From contig CAXTIG010000036.1 of assembly GCA_964244295.1 (NCBI GenBank), forward strand, positions 1-64,000: DNA of 64,000 nucleotides. Reading direction: 5' to 3'. Position 1 is the stretch's first letter; every line of letters begins with the position of its first letter. The DNA comes from JAJAZB01 sp964244295 (GTDB lineage Bacteria > Bacteroidota > Bacteroidia > Cytophagales > Spirosomataceae). Below the pieces are notes generated by a model, which did not search any database, had not been told where the DNA came from, and worked only from the letters and a program-made list of their open reading frames with translations. Positions 15,961 to 23,590 of the stretch are shown here, piece after piece. Made by a program: the position numbers and the translations under genes.

Positions 15961-17934
15961 TTATTTTCCCCGCACCCGCATCACCCAGCCGCCCCCCGCC
16001 GCCAGGTTCAGCGTTAGCACGTCGGCGGGGCGGAGGGTTGGGGTTTGAATCGTCAGGTGGTTGGGTTGCTCGGTTACGTCGGGTGCGTCGGCGTAGGTTT
16101 GGGCGGGGTGGCTGCCTTCGGTCAGGAACGTGAGCGGGATTCGCAGCTCGCGCGCCGTGCCGTTGTTGAGCGCCCCCACGAACCAATCGCTGCCGCGCCG
16201 CCGGGCCACCACGGCGTACTCGCTCACGCGGGCGTCGAGCACGCGGGTCTCGTCCCAGGTGGTGGGCACGCGCTGCAGAAAATCAAATCCGGGCTGACCC
16301 CGGTAGGCGTCGGGGTAGTCGCAGGCCATGCCCTGCACGTTTTCCAACACCACGTACATGGCGAGTTGGTGGGCGCGGGTGCCAATCATGAGCGGGCGGG
16401 TGTTCTGCACCCGAAACTGCCCGGTGGGCACGGCCCGGAAGCCGCCCAGGTGGTAATCGGTCGAACCGGCCAGGCCCCGCGTAAACACGATGTTGAGGTC
16501 GTGATCGGGCGTGACGCGGGTGTTCCACTTCGCGTTTTCAAAATTCAGCGTGCCTTCGCGGGTGAATTCGTTGGGGTAGCTGCGCTGCCGCCCGGTGGGT
16601 TTGTAGGCCCCGTGAAACTGGATGTGCAGGTGATGCGCGGCGGCTTTGCGCAGAATTTCCTCCTGAATATTCACCATTTCCTGGTCGTCGCGGTCCATGA
16701 AATCCACCATCATGCCGCTCAAGCCCCAGCGTTCGTACTGGGCAAAAGCCGAGTCGAGTTTCGGATACAGCGCCGCCCAATGCACCCACACCCGGATGCC
16801 GACGCCTTTTTGCCGACCGTAGGCGCAGATTTGGGCCATATCCAGCCCCGGCACGGCGCGGGTGGCGTCGGCGTGGGGGCCGGGCTGGAAGTTGATGCCG
16901 TCGCTCACGTACCACTCGTGGCCGCCCTGTTCGACCACCGAATGGTATTCCAGGCCCGCCTCGGCGCAGAAATCGATGTAGTATTTGTTGGTTTCAAAGT
17001 TGTTGCCGGGCGCGAAGCTGGTGTCGGGCGTGATGCCGCCGTTCCACCAGGGAAAGGTGGTTTTGCCGGGTTTGATCCACGACACGTCCGCGATTTTGCA
17101 GGGTTCGTTGAGGTTCGTCAGCAGGTTCGATTCCATCAACGCCCCGATGCGGTCGCCGATGAGCAGTACCCGCCAGGGACTACGGTGCGGCAGCGTGGCC
17201 TTGACTTTAGCCCCACTACTACTGGGCAAGGGCGAAAGCTGACTGGTCAACACGCCGTTTTTCCGGATCAGGTACATCCCGGCGAAATCGACTAGATCCG
17301 CTTCGGTGATGGCGAGAAAAGTTTGATTCGGAAACTCGAACAGCGTGGGCATATCCATCAGCGTGTCGGATTTGACGGCGCTGAGCGGCAGGGTGCTGTA
17401 CTCGCCTTCGTGCGAGGTGGTGAAATTGGGCAAAAACAGGGTTCGCACCGTCGGGTTCCCGGCCAGGCGGAACGTGCTGCGCTCGTCGGCGAGGGTGTAG
17501 CGGGTCCAGCCGGGTTGGGCGGGTAGTTCGTAGCGAAAGGCCACGCCATCATCGTAAGCCCTGAAAACCAAATCGATGCGGCGTTGGGGGCCGGTTCGTT
17601 CTTCGAGCGGCAGCCGGACTTCCCGAAAGTGGTCACGCGCTGTTTTCGCCTTGCCCACCACGAGGTCGTAGGTTTCGTCGCCAGTACGAAACTGGGGTTT
17701 GGCGAGGCTGAGGTTTGGGCCAAAGGGACCATTTTCGGCAAAATCCAGCCGCAGTTCCGAATCATTCACGAGGGGTTTACCCCGAAACGCCACCCGGTAC
17801 ACGGGGCCGTCGGCCCGGAGGGTTACCTCGACGGCGATGGCTCCGTTGGGTGAGGTTAGCCGGGTCGGTTTCGGCGCGGCCCATGACGCCGTCCAGGCCA
17901 GCAGGATGAAAAAAAGAGGAGTTGGTCGGCGCAT
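15961..17934 (-). CDS. Glycoside hydrolase family 97, probable retaining alpha-galactosidase type
   Basis: 657 residues with a signal peptide (FFILLAWTASWAA). The N-terminal beta domain (SPNGAIAVEV) leads into a TIM barrel with WWNGGITPDTSF (about 297-308). The GMMVDFMDRDDQEMV stretch places D411 at the nucleophile position of retaining GH97 enzymes, with E460 (FTREGT) as likely acid/base. A C-terminal beta sandwich follows. GH97 enzymes cleave alpha-glucosides or alpha-galactosides in the periplasm. First gene of the operon with the isomerase and crtY; no susCD pair is nearby. Confidence 0.92.
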   Translation of the reverse strand: MRRPTPLFFILLAWTASWAAPKPTRLTSPNGAIAVEVTLRADGPVYRVAFRGKPLVNDSELRLDFAENGPFGPNLSLAKPQFRTGDETYDLVVGKAKTARDHFREVRLPLEERTGPQRRIDLVFRAYDDGVAFRYELPAQPGWTRYTLADERSTFRLAGNPTVRTLFLPNFTTSHEGEYSTLPLSAVKSDTLMDMPTLFEFPNQTFLAITEADLVDFAGMYLIRKNGVLTSQLSPLPSSSGAKVKATLPHRSPWRVLLIGDRIGALMESNLLTNLNEPCKIADVSWIKPGKTTFPWWNGGITPDTSFAPGNNFETNKYYIDFCAEAGLEYHSVVEQGGHEWYVSDGINFQPGPHADATRAVPGLDMAQICAYGRQKGVGIRVWVHWAALYPKLDSAFAQYERWGLSGMMVDFMDRDDQEMVNIQEEILRKAAAHHLHIQFHGAYKPTGRQRSYPNEFTREGTLNFENAKWNTRVTPDHDLNIVFTRGLAGSTDYHLGGFRAVPTGQFRVQNTRPLMIGTRAHQLAMYVVLENVQGMACDYPDAYRGQPGFDFLQRVPTTWDETRVLDARVSEYAVVARRRGSDWFVGALNNGTARELRIPLTFLTEGSHPAQTYADAPDVTEQPNHLTIQTPTLRPADVLTLNLAAGGGWVMRVRGK

Positions 17935-17998
17935 GATCAGGGGTGGAGAACGGGCCTGGAATCAGGTGCCGTTTCGTTCGTTAGACCCGGTGGTAAAC

Positions 17999-18238
17999 CT
18001 ACCGCAAAGCCGCGAACATTCCAGCGGGGAAGCCCCCGACTTGGGTCGTTTGCTCAAATTTTAGGGATTCCGAGTTGCTGGCAGATTTCCGGCACAGGTT
18101 GTTGTCAATTTCGCGATGCCGCTCCACGGCCGTGATTCGATCGTTGGCCGGATTCAGATAGATGGTGTGGTTGGCTCCTTCGCGCAGAAACCGGCATCCG
18201 TGTTTTTCAAGATGCCGAAGCAAGTCGCTGCGCTTCAT
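17999..18238 (-). CDS. hicA: HicA-family toxin with a 3' frameshift
   Basis: The first 50 or so residues are a standard HicA mRNA interferase: MKRSDLLRHLEKHGCRFLRE, the catalytic-His context GANHTIYLNP, and a conserved RHREIDNNLCRK. After K the frame reads SASNSESLKFEQ and runs on to 79 residues. In the next frame the expected ending ICQQLGIPKI appears and stops at 18054-18056. One missing base in the T-run 18086-18088 explains the switch. Whether the altered C-terminus still folds is unknown. It follows hicB, overlapping it by 32 nt. Confidence 0.88.
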   Translation of the reverse strand: MKRSDLLRHLEKHGCRFLREGANHTIYLNPANDRITAVERHREIDNNLCRKSASNSESLKFEQTTQVGGFPAGMFAALR

Positions 18239-18458
18239 TGGTAAAAATCAGGGGTTCGAGGCTGAAGGCAGCGCCCGACGATTCGTACTCTTCGAGGGTC
18301 AATTCGCGTTGGGTGTCGAGCAAGAGTTGTAACGCTTCGGACAGGCTAACTTTTACTTCGTCGATGGTATGGCCCTGGGCGAGTGCCGCCGGAAATTCGG
18401 CAACCTGGCCCACCCACCAGCCGTCGTCGCCTTTTTCGATGATTGCAGTCAGTTTCAT
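18207..18458 (-). CDS. hicB: HicB-family antitoxin
   Basis: 83 residues from ATG 18458. It has the HicB fold MKLTAIIEKGDDGWWVGQVAEFP, ALAQGHTIDEVKVSLSEAL and LLLDTQREL. The protein neutralises HicA and usually represses its own operon. Order is hicB then hicA with a 32-nt overlap, common in this type. It sits between lipA (upstream, 26 nt) and a carbohydrate operon. Confidence 0.92.
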   Translation of the reverse strand: MKLTAIIEKGDDGWWVGQVAEFPAALAQGHTIDEVKVSLSEALQLLLDTQRELTLEEYESSGAAFSLEPLIFTNEAQRLASAS

Positions 18459-18484
18459 ACCCCAAGTTGATGAATTTCCTGGCT

Positions 18485-19357
18485 TTACACGTTCACGTGC
18501 CGCTCGGCGTGGTAGCTCGACCGCACCAGCGCCCCGGCTTCGACGTACTTCAAGCCCCGCCGCAGGCCCTCTTCGCGGTAGTGGGCGAAGGTGTCGGGGT
18601 GAATCCAGTCGATGACTTCGTGGTGCAATTTCGTCGGCTGGAGGTACTGGCCCAGCGTGAGGATGTCGAGGCCGTTTTCGACCAAATCGTCCATCGCTTG
18701 GTACAGTTCGTCGGCGGTTTCGCCCAGGCCGAGCATGATGCCCGATTTGGTGCGTTTGCCCGCCGCTTTCGTGCGCTGAATCTGCTCCAGACTGCGGGCA
18801 TAGCGGGCCTGCGGGCGCACGTTGCGGTACAGCCGCTCGACGGTTTCGACGTTGTGCGACACCACTTCCTGCCCGCCTTCGATCATCCGGGTCAGGGCTT
18901 CCCAGGCCCCCTTCACGTCGGGAATCAGCGTTTCGATGGTCGTGGCGGGGTTCAGTTCCTTCGTCAGGCGCACGGTCTGGTACCAGATTTCGGCTCCCCG
19001 ATCTTTCAACTCGTCGCGGTTGACGGAGGTGATGACGGCGTGTTTCACGCCCATCAGTTGAATCGCCTCGGCCACGCGGCGGGGTTCGTCGGTGTCGTAC
19101 TCGCTGGGGCGGCCCGTGGCTACGGCGCAAAACGAGCAGGAACGGGTGCAGACGTTGCCCAGAATCATGAACGTGGCCGTGCCCGCGCCCCAGCATTCGC
19201 CCATGTTGGGGCAGTTGCCGGATTGGCAAATGGTATGGAGTTTGTGGTCGTCCACCAGTTTGCGCACCTTCGCGAACTCCGGGCCGGTAGGCAGTTTCAC
19301 CCGCAGCCAGTCGGGCTTGCGGGTACGGGTGGTGGGTATGGTGGGAAGCTCAATCAT
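18485..19357 (-). CDS. lipA: Lipoyl synthase
   Basis: 290-residue radical SAM enzyme that inserts two sulfurs into the octanoyl chain of lipoyl-dependent enzymes. The auxiliary cluster cysteines C44, C49 and C55 (CQSGNCPNMGEC) and the radical SAM cysteines C70, C74 and C77 (CTRSCSFC) are intact, and the C-terminal RSSYHAE motif (R279-Y282) is present. Start ATG 19357 gives the usual MIELP...KPDWLRVKLP N-terminus. The gene depends on Fe-S assembly, supplied by the suf genes nearby. Confidence 0.97.
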   Translation of the reverse strand: MIELPTIPTTRTRKPDWLRVKLPTGPEFAKVRKLVDDHKLHTICQSGNCPNMGECWGAGTATFMILGNVCTRSCSFCAVATGRPSEYDTDEPRRVAEAIQLMGVKHAVITSVNRDELKDRGAEIWYQTVRLTKELNPATTIETLIPDVKGAWEALTRMIEGGQEVVSHNVETVERLYRNVRPQARYARSLEQIQRTKAAGKRTKSGIMLGLGETADELYQAMDDLVENGLDILTLGQYLQPTKLHHEVIDWIHPDTFAHYREEGLRRGLKYVEAGALVRSSYHAERHVNV

Positions 19358-19454
19358 CAGTTTTCGGTTTTCGGTTTTAGCTTCGCTGAATCTTCGATTT
19401 CAGTTTTCAGTTCTGAGCCAACTAAAGACTCTAAACTAAAGACTGAAAACTCAC
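19358..19454. repeat. Low-complexity intergenic repeat
   Basis: Runs of TTTTCGG, TTTTCAG and AAACTAAAGACT words with a short inverted pair (19402-19411 and 19442-19451). It lies between lipA and the next minus-strand gene and belongs with the other gene-end repeats of the window. Confidence 0.55.
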
Positions 19455-19493
19455 GCAAAGGTAGCGGCCAAACCCCAAAAACGGGGGCTGGGT

Positions 19494-20234
19494 TCAGCGT
19501 TGGAAACCGAAAAACAGGGTAAGGTAGCCCGAGGTGAAGACGCTCCGGTTGCTGGCTTCGGGCAGGAGGACGACCTCGCGGGTGTAGGCTTCGATCAGGA
19601 AACCCGTTTCCAGCCCGATGCTGTTGCGGTCGAAGGCGTCGAGTTCGATCGCCACGGCGGCTTTGACGTTCAGGCCCGGCACCACCGTGATCTGGTCAAA
19701 GCCCCGGAACAGACTGCCGCCGCCGACGATGACCACGTTCCGGTCGCGTTCGAGGTCGGGTTCGTAGGGCACTTCCAGGGTTTGGAAGGGATTTTTCCGG
19801 TACACTACCTGCACGAAATACGGTTTGAGCAGGCCGAGCGTGGGACCACCCGCCAGGATGCCATCGAATTGAATGCCCCCGGCGTCGGAACGGTGGAAGA
19901 GCGTCCACTCCCGGCCCCATTGGCCGCGCAGGGCGAAGAGGTAGTCTTGTTTTCCGAGAATAAACTGATTGCCGTTGCCCAGCGAATAGGCGCGCTCCTT
20001 CGGGTGCTTGACGTTGACGAGTTCGAGGCTGAGGTAGCGGTAGGTTTCGTCGGGAATCAGGGCTTTGGTCTGGCGGAATACCAGCCCGCCGAGCAGGCCA
20101 GAGTTGGTGTTGGTCGTGATACCCAGCGCGTTCATGCGCTGGTACGGGGTTTCGTCGCGGCGCGTGGACTGTGCCGGAGCCAGGCCCGGCAGCAGCAACA
20201 AAAGCAGGAGAAGGGGGGTAAAGCGTTTTTCCAT
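19494..20234 (-). CDS. Putative outer-membrane beta-barrel protein
   Basis: 246 residues. A signal peptide (LLLLLLLLPGLAPAQS) is followed by alternating hydrophobic/polar strands, for example NSGLLGGLVFRQTKAL, YLFALRGQWG, YFVQVVYRKNPF and SGYLTLFFGFQR. The C-terminus ends on an aromatic-rich strand, as in outer membrane proteins. I do not recognise a named family; it is likely a conserved Bacteroidota protein. Single gene, flanked by low-complexity repeats on both sides. Confidence 0.8.
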   Translation of the reverse strand: MEKRFTPLLLLLLLLPGLAPAQSTRRDETPYQRMNALGITTNTNSGLLGGLVFRQTKALIPDETYRYLSLELVNVKHPKERAYSLGNGNQFILGKQDYLFALRGQWGREWTLFHRSDAGGIQFDGILAGGPTLGLLKPYFVQVVYRKNPFQTLEVPYEPDLERDRNVVIVGGGSLFRGFDQITVVPGLNVKAAVAIELDAFDRNSIGLETGFLIEAYTREVVLLPEASNRSVFTSGYLTLFFGFQR

Positions 20235-20237
20235 GCC

Positions 20238-20322
20238 AATCGATAGTCAGTAGTCGTCAGTCGATGTCAGTCGTGTTCTCGACTAACGACTATCAACCGA
20301 CGACTATCGACTGATTTTCCTT
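20238..20322. repeat. Low-complexity inverted repeat (TAGTCGT family)
   Basis: Arms 20242-20256 and 20280-20294 pair with two mismatches; the right-arm complement GATAGTCGTTAGT is identical to 13582-13594 upstream of metK. It lies in the divergent region between the barrel gene and OsmC. Confidence 0.65.
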
Positions 20323-20373
20323 ATTTTTCGGCGCTCAAGTACAAACTACGGTAAAAAAACCGACGCATTTACC

Positions 20374-20808
20374 ATGCCAACTTCCCACATCCGTTACGAA
20401 GGAAACCTACGCACCGAAGCCACCCACCTGCAATCAGGCACGACTATCCTGACCGATGCCCCCACCGACAACCACGGGCGCGGCGAGGCCTTCTCCCCCA
20501 CCGACCTGACGGCCACTTCGCTCGGCACCTGCATCATCACGACGATGGGCATTTTCGGCCAGCGCGAAGGACTGGACTTCGCCGGGAGCAGTTTGAGCGT
20601 CACCAAAGTGATGAGCACGACCGCCCCCCGGCGAATTGCCCGCGTGGAGGTAGAAATTGAGATGAAAACCAACGTGGAACTGAGTGACGAACTCCGCGCG
20701 AAGTATGAAAACATCGCCCAAACCTGCCCCGTCGCCCTGAGCCTCCACCCCGACGTGGAGCAGGTGATTCGGATTCAGTGGCCGGCGGAAGTAATGGGTG
20801 AGTGGTGA
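20374..20808 (+). CDS. OsmC-family peroxide reductase
   Basis: 144 residues with the two redox cysteines of the family: C53 in TATSLGTCIITTMGI and C118 in AQTCPVALSLHP. N-terminal strands (IRYEGNLRTEA) and the central SPTDL motif are typical. Such proteins reduce organic hydroperoxides in the cytosol. The last codons (GEW, stop) form the left arm of a hairpin, so the terminator is built into the gene end. YtxJ follows convergently. Confidence 0.92.
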   Translation: MPTSHIRYEGNLRTEATHLQSGTTILTDAPTDNHGRGEAFSPTDLTATSLGTCIITTMGIFGQREGLDFAGSSLSVTKVMSTTAPRRIARVEVEIEMKTNVELSDELRAKYENIAQTCPVALSLHPDVEQVIRIQWPAEVMGEW

Positions 20809-20844
20809 ATTGTGAGGTAGAAAAATTCACAATTCACCACTCAC
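20798..20844. terminator. Palindrome overlapping the OsmC stop codon
   Basis: 18-nt perfect arms 20798-20815 and 20827-20844 (GTGAGTGGTGAATTGTGA), loop 11 nt, between convergent OsmC and ytxJ. The stop codon 20806-20808 is inside the left arm. Confidence 0.8.
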
Positions 20845-21185
20845 AACTCACTTATTCCCGCCTTGAGCGCCGGGTAGTTGATGCCCAGGTGCGAGGCGTC
20901 GTACACGCATTCACCGTTGCGGAGGAGGAGCACCTGCGGCGATTGGTGCGGGACGCCGAACTCGGCGGCGACGGCGTTGGAGACCGGGCGGTTTCGGAGC
21001 AAATCGAGAAAATACGACTGCACGGGGGCCATGTCGGTTTCCTGCCAGTTGCGCTCCAGGCGGTTGAGGGCCGTGGAACTGATGCTGCACGTGCTGCTGT
21101 GTTTGTAAATCAGCACCGGGTTTTCAAACGATTGGGCGCGGAGGGTTTCGAGTTGGGTCAGGTCGTGAAGGGGCTGCCAGGTCAT
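20841..21185 (-). CDS. ytxJ: Bacillithiol system monothiol bacilliredoxin YtxJ/BrxC type
   Basis: 114 residues of thioredoxin-like fold. The active site KHSSTCSIS carries a single catalytic cysteine (C33), and the later QSPQVLLLRNGECVY strand-turn matches the YtxJ (DUF2847) family. Members reduce bacillithiol-mixed disulfides on proteins. With the BrxA-type protein at 28800 it implies that this organism makes bacillithiol. The start lies in a divergent region with waaA. Confidence 0.88.
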   Translation of the reverse strand: MTWQPLHDLTQLETLRAQSFENPVLIYKHSSTCSISSTALNRLERNWQETDMAPVQSYFLDLLRNRPVSNAVAAEFGVPHQSPQVLLLRNGECVYDASHLGINYPALKAGISEL

Positions 21186-21243
21186 CGGATTTACGAATTA
21201 CAATTTACGAATTACGATTTTCAGGTTTTGATTTCGGTGTCGT

Positions 21244-22587
21244 TTGAACCCACACCTGTTTGTTTTGATTCCAAAAAAATCCCGCCTCCGCTTGGCCCGA
21301 CTCGTTTACGAGTGCTTTATTTTTCTTCTGCAAGTTGCCTATCGGCTGGCAGCTCCGTTTCACCGCAAGGCAAGGGCCTGGTTTTCAGGTCGGAAGGGTT
21401 TGTTTCAAACCCTTGAAAATCAATTTTTTGGTAACACCCAACCCGTCGCCTGGTTTCACTGCGCTTCGCTGGGGGAGTTTGAGCAGGGGCGGCCCGTGCT
21501 GGAGGCCTTTCGGCGCGAGTTTCCCAACTACAAAATCCTGCTGACTTTTTTTTCGCCCTCCGGCTACGAACAGCGCCGCGACTACGCCGGGGCCGACGTG
21601 GTGAGCTACCTTCCCGCCGACACGCCCGCCAACGCCCGGCGTTTTGTCAGTCTCGTCAAGCCAAGCGTGGTGGTGTGGGTGAAGTACGAATTCTGGTTTC
21701 ACCACCTGCGGGAACTCCACGAGCGCGGGGTACCGGTGGCCTTGATTTCGGCCATTTTCCGGCCCGACCAGCTTTTTTTCAAATCGTACGGCGGTTTTTA
21801 CCGGAAAATCCTGGGCTTTTTCGACCGGCTTTTCGTCCAAAACGAGGAATCGTTGCGATTGCTTCGTCACATTGGCGTTTCCAATGCTACCCTTGGCGGC
21901 GATACGCGCTTCGACCGGGTGGTGGAAATCGCCGCCGCGCCGCCGCGCTTCCCGCTGGTGGAACGCTTCAAAGGCGAGGCCCAACTGCTGGTGGTCGGCT
22001 CGCTCTGGCCGGACGATTGGCGGGTGATTGCGGAGTGGCGAAGGCGGATGGCGGATGTTCAGACCAATCCGCCATCCGCCTTCGCCACTCCACCATTAAA
22101 ACTTCTCCTCGCTCCCCACGAAATCGACCCGGCGCAAATCCGGCGCTGGCAAAACGACCTGACCGTGCCGTCGCTGAGATACTCGGAAGCCAGCCCGCCA
22201 GACGGCGAGTCGGAAGCCGTTGAAACGGCTGAAATGCTGTGGATTGACAACGTAGGAATGCTCGCCTCGCTCTACCAGTACGCCAATTACGCCTTCATCG
22301 GCGGGGCTTACGGCGACGGCCTCCACAACGTGCTCGAAGCCGCCGTGTATGGCGTGCCAATTTTTTTCGGCGACAAACACTACCAGAAATTTCAGGAAGC
22401 CCACGACCTGCTCGCCCTGGGCGCGGCCTTCGCCGTGGCCGACGCCGACGCGCTGACGAAGGCCATCCGCCCCCTTCGCGCCGACGAAACCGAGCGGCGA
22501 CGCGTGGCCGGCCTTGCCGCCGCCTACGTGCGCGGCCACGTCGGGGCCACGGAGCGGGTGCTGGACTGGCTACGGGAAAAGGCCTGA
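21244..22587 (+). CDS. waaA: 3-deoxy-D-manno-octulosonic acid transferase
   Basis: 447 residues from TTG 21244; the next good start is a TTG near 21293 (ARLVYECFIFLLQ), so the 5' end is uncertain. Motifs: membrane anchor (about 22-38), HCASLGEFEQG with catalytic-base E78, SPSGYE, ALISAIFRP, VVGSLWPDDW, LAPHEID and the nucleotide-sugar end FIGGAYGDGLHNVLEA. The enzyme adds Kdo to lipid A at the inner membrane. Between VIAEW and LKLLLAPHE there is an extra stretch encoded by a perfect 24-bp palindrome (22032-22091). Confidence 0.95.
   Translation: MNPHLFVLIPKKSRLRLARLVYECFIFLLQVAYRLAAPFHRKARAWFSGRKGLFQTLENQFFGNTQPVAWFHCASLGEFEQGRPVLEAFRREFPNYKILLTFFSPSGYEQRRDYAGADVVSYLPADTPANARRFVSLVKPSVVVWVKYEFWFHHLRELHERGVPVALISAIFRPDQLFFKSYGGFYRKILGFFDRLFVQNEESLRLLRHIGVSNATLGGDTRFDRVVEIAAAPPRFPLVERFKGEAQLLVVGSLWPDDWRVIAEWRRRMADVQTNPPSAFATPPLKLLLAPHEIDPAQIRRWQNDLTVPSLRYSEASPPDGESEAVETAEMLWIDNVGMLASLYQYANYAFIGGAYGDGLHNVLEAAVYGVPIFFGDKHYQKFQEAHDLLALGAAFAVADADALTKAIRPLRADETERRRVAGLAAAYVRGHVGATERVLDWLREKA
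22032..22091. repeat. Perfect palindrome inside the waaA coding region
   Basis: 24-nt arms 22032-22055 (GGAGTGGCGAAGGCGGATGG plus 4) and 22068-22091 are perfectly complementary with a 12-nt loop. The 60 nt keep the frame and encode about 20 extra residues (RRRMADVQTNPPSAFATP region). Confidence 0.9.
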
Positions 22588-22669
22588 TTTTGCCTGATTT
22601 TGCCTTTCCTGACCGGAACCAGCCCGGCGCGTTTGGAGTTGATAAATGGAAACACCGGGCATTTCTGCC

Positions 22670-22677
22670 TACCTTTG
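22670..22677 (+). promoter_or_regulatory. Bacteroidota -7 element TACCTTTG before sufC
   Basis: Perfect TAnnTTTG match 39 bp before the sufC ATG, in the 128-bp gap after waaA. A convincing -33 element at the usual spacing is not seen. Confidence 0.55.
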
Positions 22678-22715
22678 CCCCAACACCTACCGACCGAAGT
22701 AACTGATTCATTCTC

Positions 22716-23489
22716 ATGCTGAAGATTGAAAATTTAGAGGCCGCCATCGGCGAAAAACAAATTTTGAAAGGCATCAACCTGACGGTAAACGCCGGGGAAG
22801 TACACGCCATCATGGGGCCGAACGGCTCGGGCAAAAGCACCCTCGCCTCGGTGCTGGCGGGCCGCGAAGACTACGACATTCTGGGCGGCAGCGTCGAATT
22901 TATGGGTCAGGATTTGCTCGAACTCGCCCCCGAAGCGCGGGCGGCGATGGGCATTTTTCTGGCTTTTCAGTACCCGGTTGAAATTCCCGGCGTGAGTACG
23001 ACCAACTTCCTGAAAACCGCCCTCAACGAAATCCGCAAGTACCGGGGCGAAGAGCCGCTCGACGCGGTGAAGTTTTTGAAAAAAATGAACGAGAAAATGG
23101 CGCTGGTCAACATCGACAAGTCGCTGCTCGTCCGCTCGCTGAACGAAGGCTTTTCGGGCGGGGAGAAAAAGCGGAATGAGATTTTCCAGATGGCGATGCT
23201 CGAACCGAAACTGGCCATTCTCGACGAAACCGATTCCGGCCTCGACATCGACGCGCTGCGCATCGTGGCCGAGGGCGTTAACTCGCTCAAGCGCCCCGAC
23301 AACGCCACCATCGTGGTGACGCACTACCAGCGCCTGCTCGACTACATCGTCCCGGATTTCGTTCACGTACTCTACAAAGGCCGGATCGTAAAATCGGGCA
23401 CGAAAGCCCTGGCCCTCGAACTGGAAGAAAAAGGATACGACTGGATTCGCGCCGAAGTAGAATCGGAAGAGGCGGGCGCCATCGCTTAG
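22716..23489 (+). CDS. sufC: Fe-S cluster assembly ATPase SufC
   Basis: 257-residue ABC-type ATPase of the SUF scaffold (SufBCD). Walker A GPNGSGKST (34-42), signature FSGGEKKR (146-153), Walker B LAILDE (167-171) and switch H203 are present. The charged KKR in the signature is the SufC hallmark. First suf gene on this strand; sufB, which normally precedes it in Bacteroidota, is absent and waaA takes its place. Confidence 0.97.
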   Translation: MLKIENLEAAIGEKQILKGINLTVNAGEVHAIMGPNGSGKSTLASVLAGREDYDILGGSVEFMGQDLLELAPEARAAMGIFLAFQYPVEIPGVSTTNFLKTALNEIRKYRGEEPLDAVKFLKKMNEKMALVNIDKSLLVRSLNEGFSGGEKKRNEIFQMAMLEPKLAILDETDSGLDIDALRIVAEGVNSLKRPDNATIVVTHYQRLLDYIVPDFVHVLYKGRIVKSGTKALALELEEKGYDWIRAEVESEEAGAIA

Positions 23490-23493
23490 CTTA

Positions 23494-23590
23494 ATGGAAA
23501 GTTGAAAATGCAGAATGGAGAATGAAAGCCGCCGTACGGACAACCCTGCATTTCATTCTCTATTCTCCATTCTCCATTCTCAATTTAAAA
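23494..23590. repeat. Low-complexity inverted repeat between sufC and sufD
   Basis: Left arm 23512-23527 (AGAATGGAGAATGAAA) pairs with the right arm ending near 23580, which has two additional copies of a 7-nt word (GGAGAAT complement). The copy-number difference between arms suggests slippage of heptamers. It sits inside the suf operon. Confidence 0.75.

Noticed and set aside
19500..20246. 248-codon frame opposite the beta-barrel gene
   Set aside because: The opposite strand has a signal peptide and barrel strands; this frame has no recognisable features.
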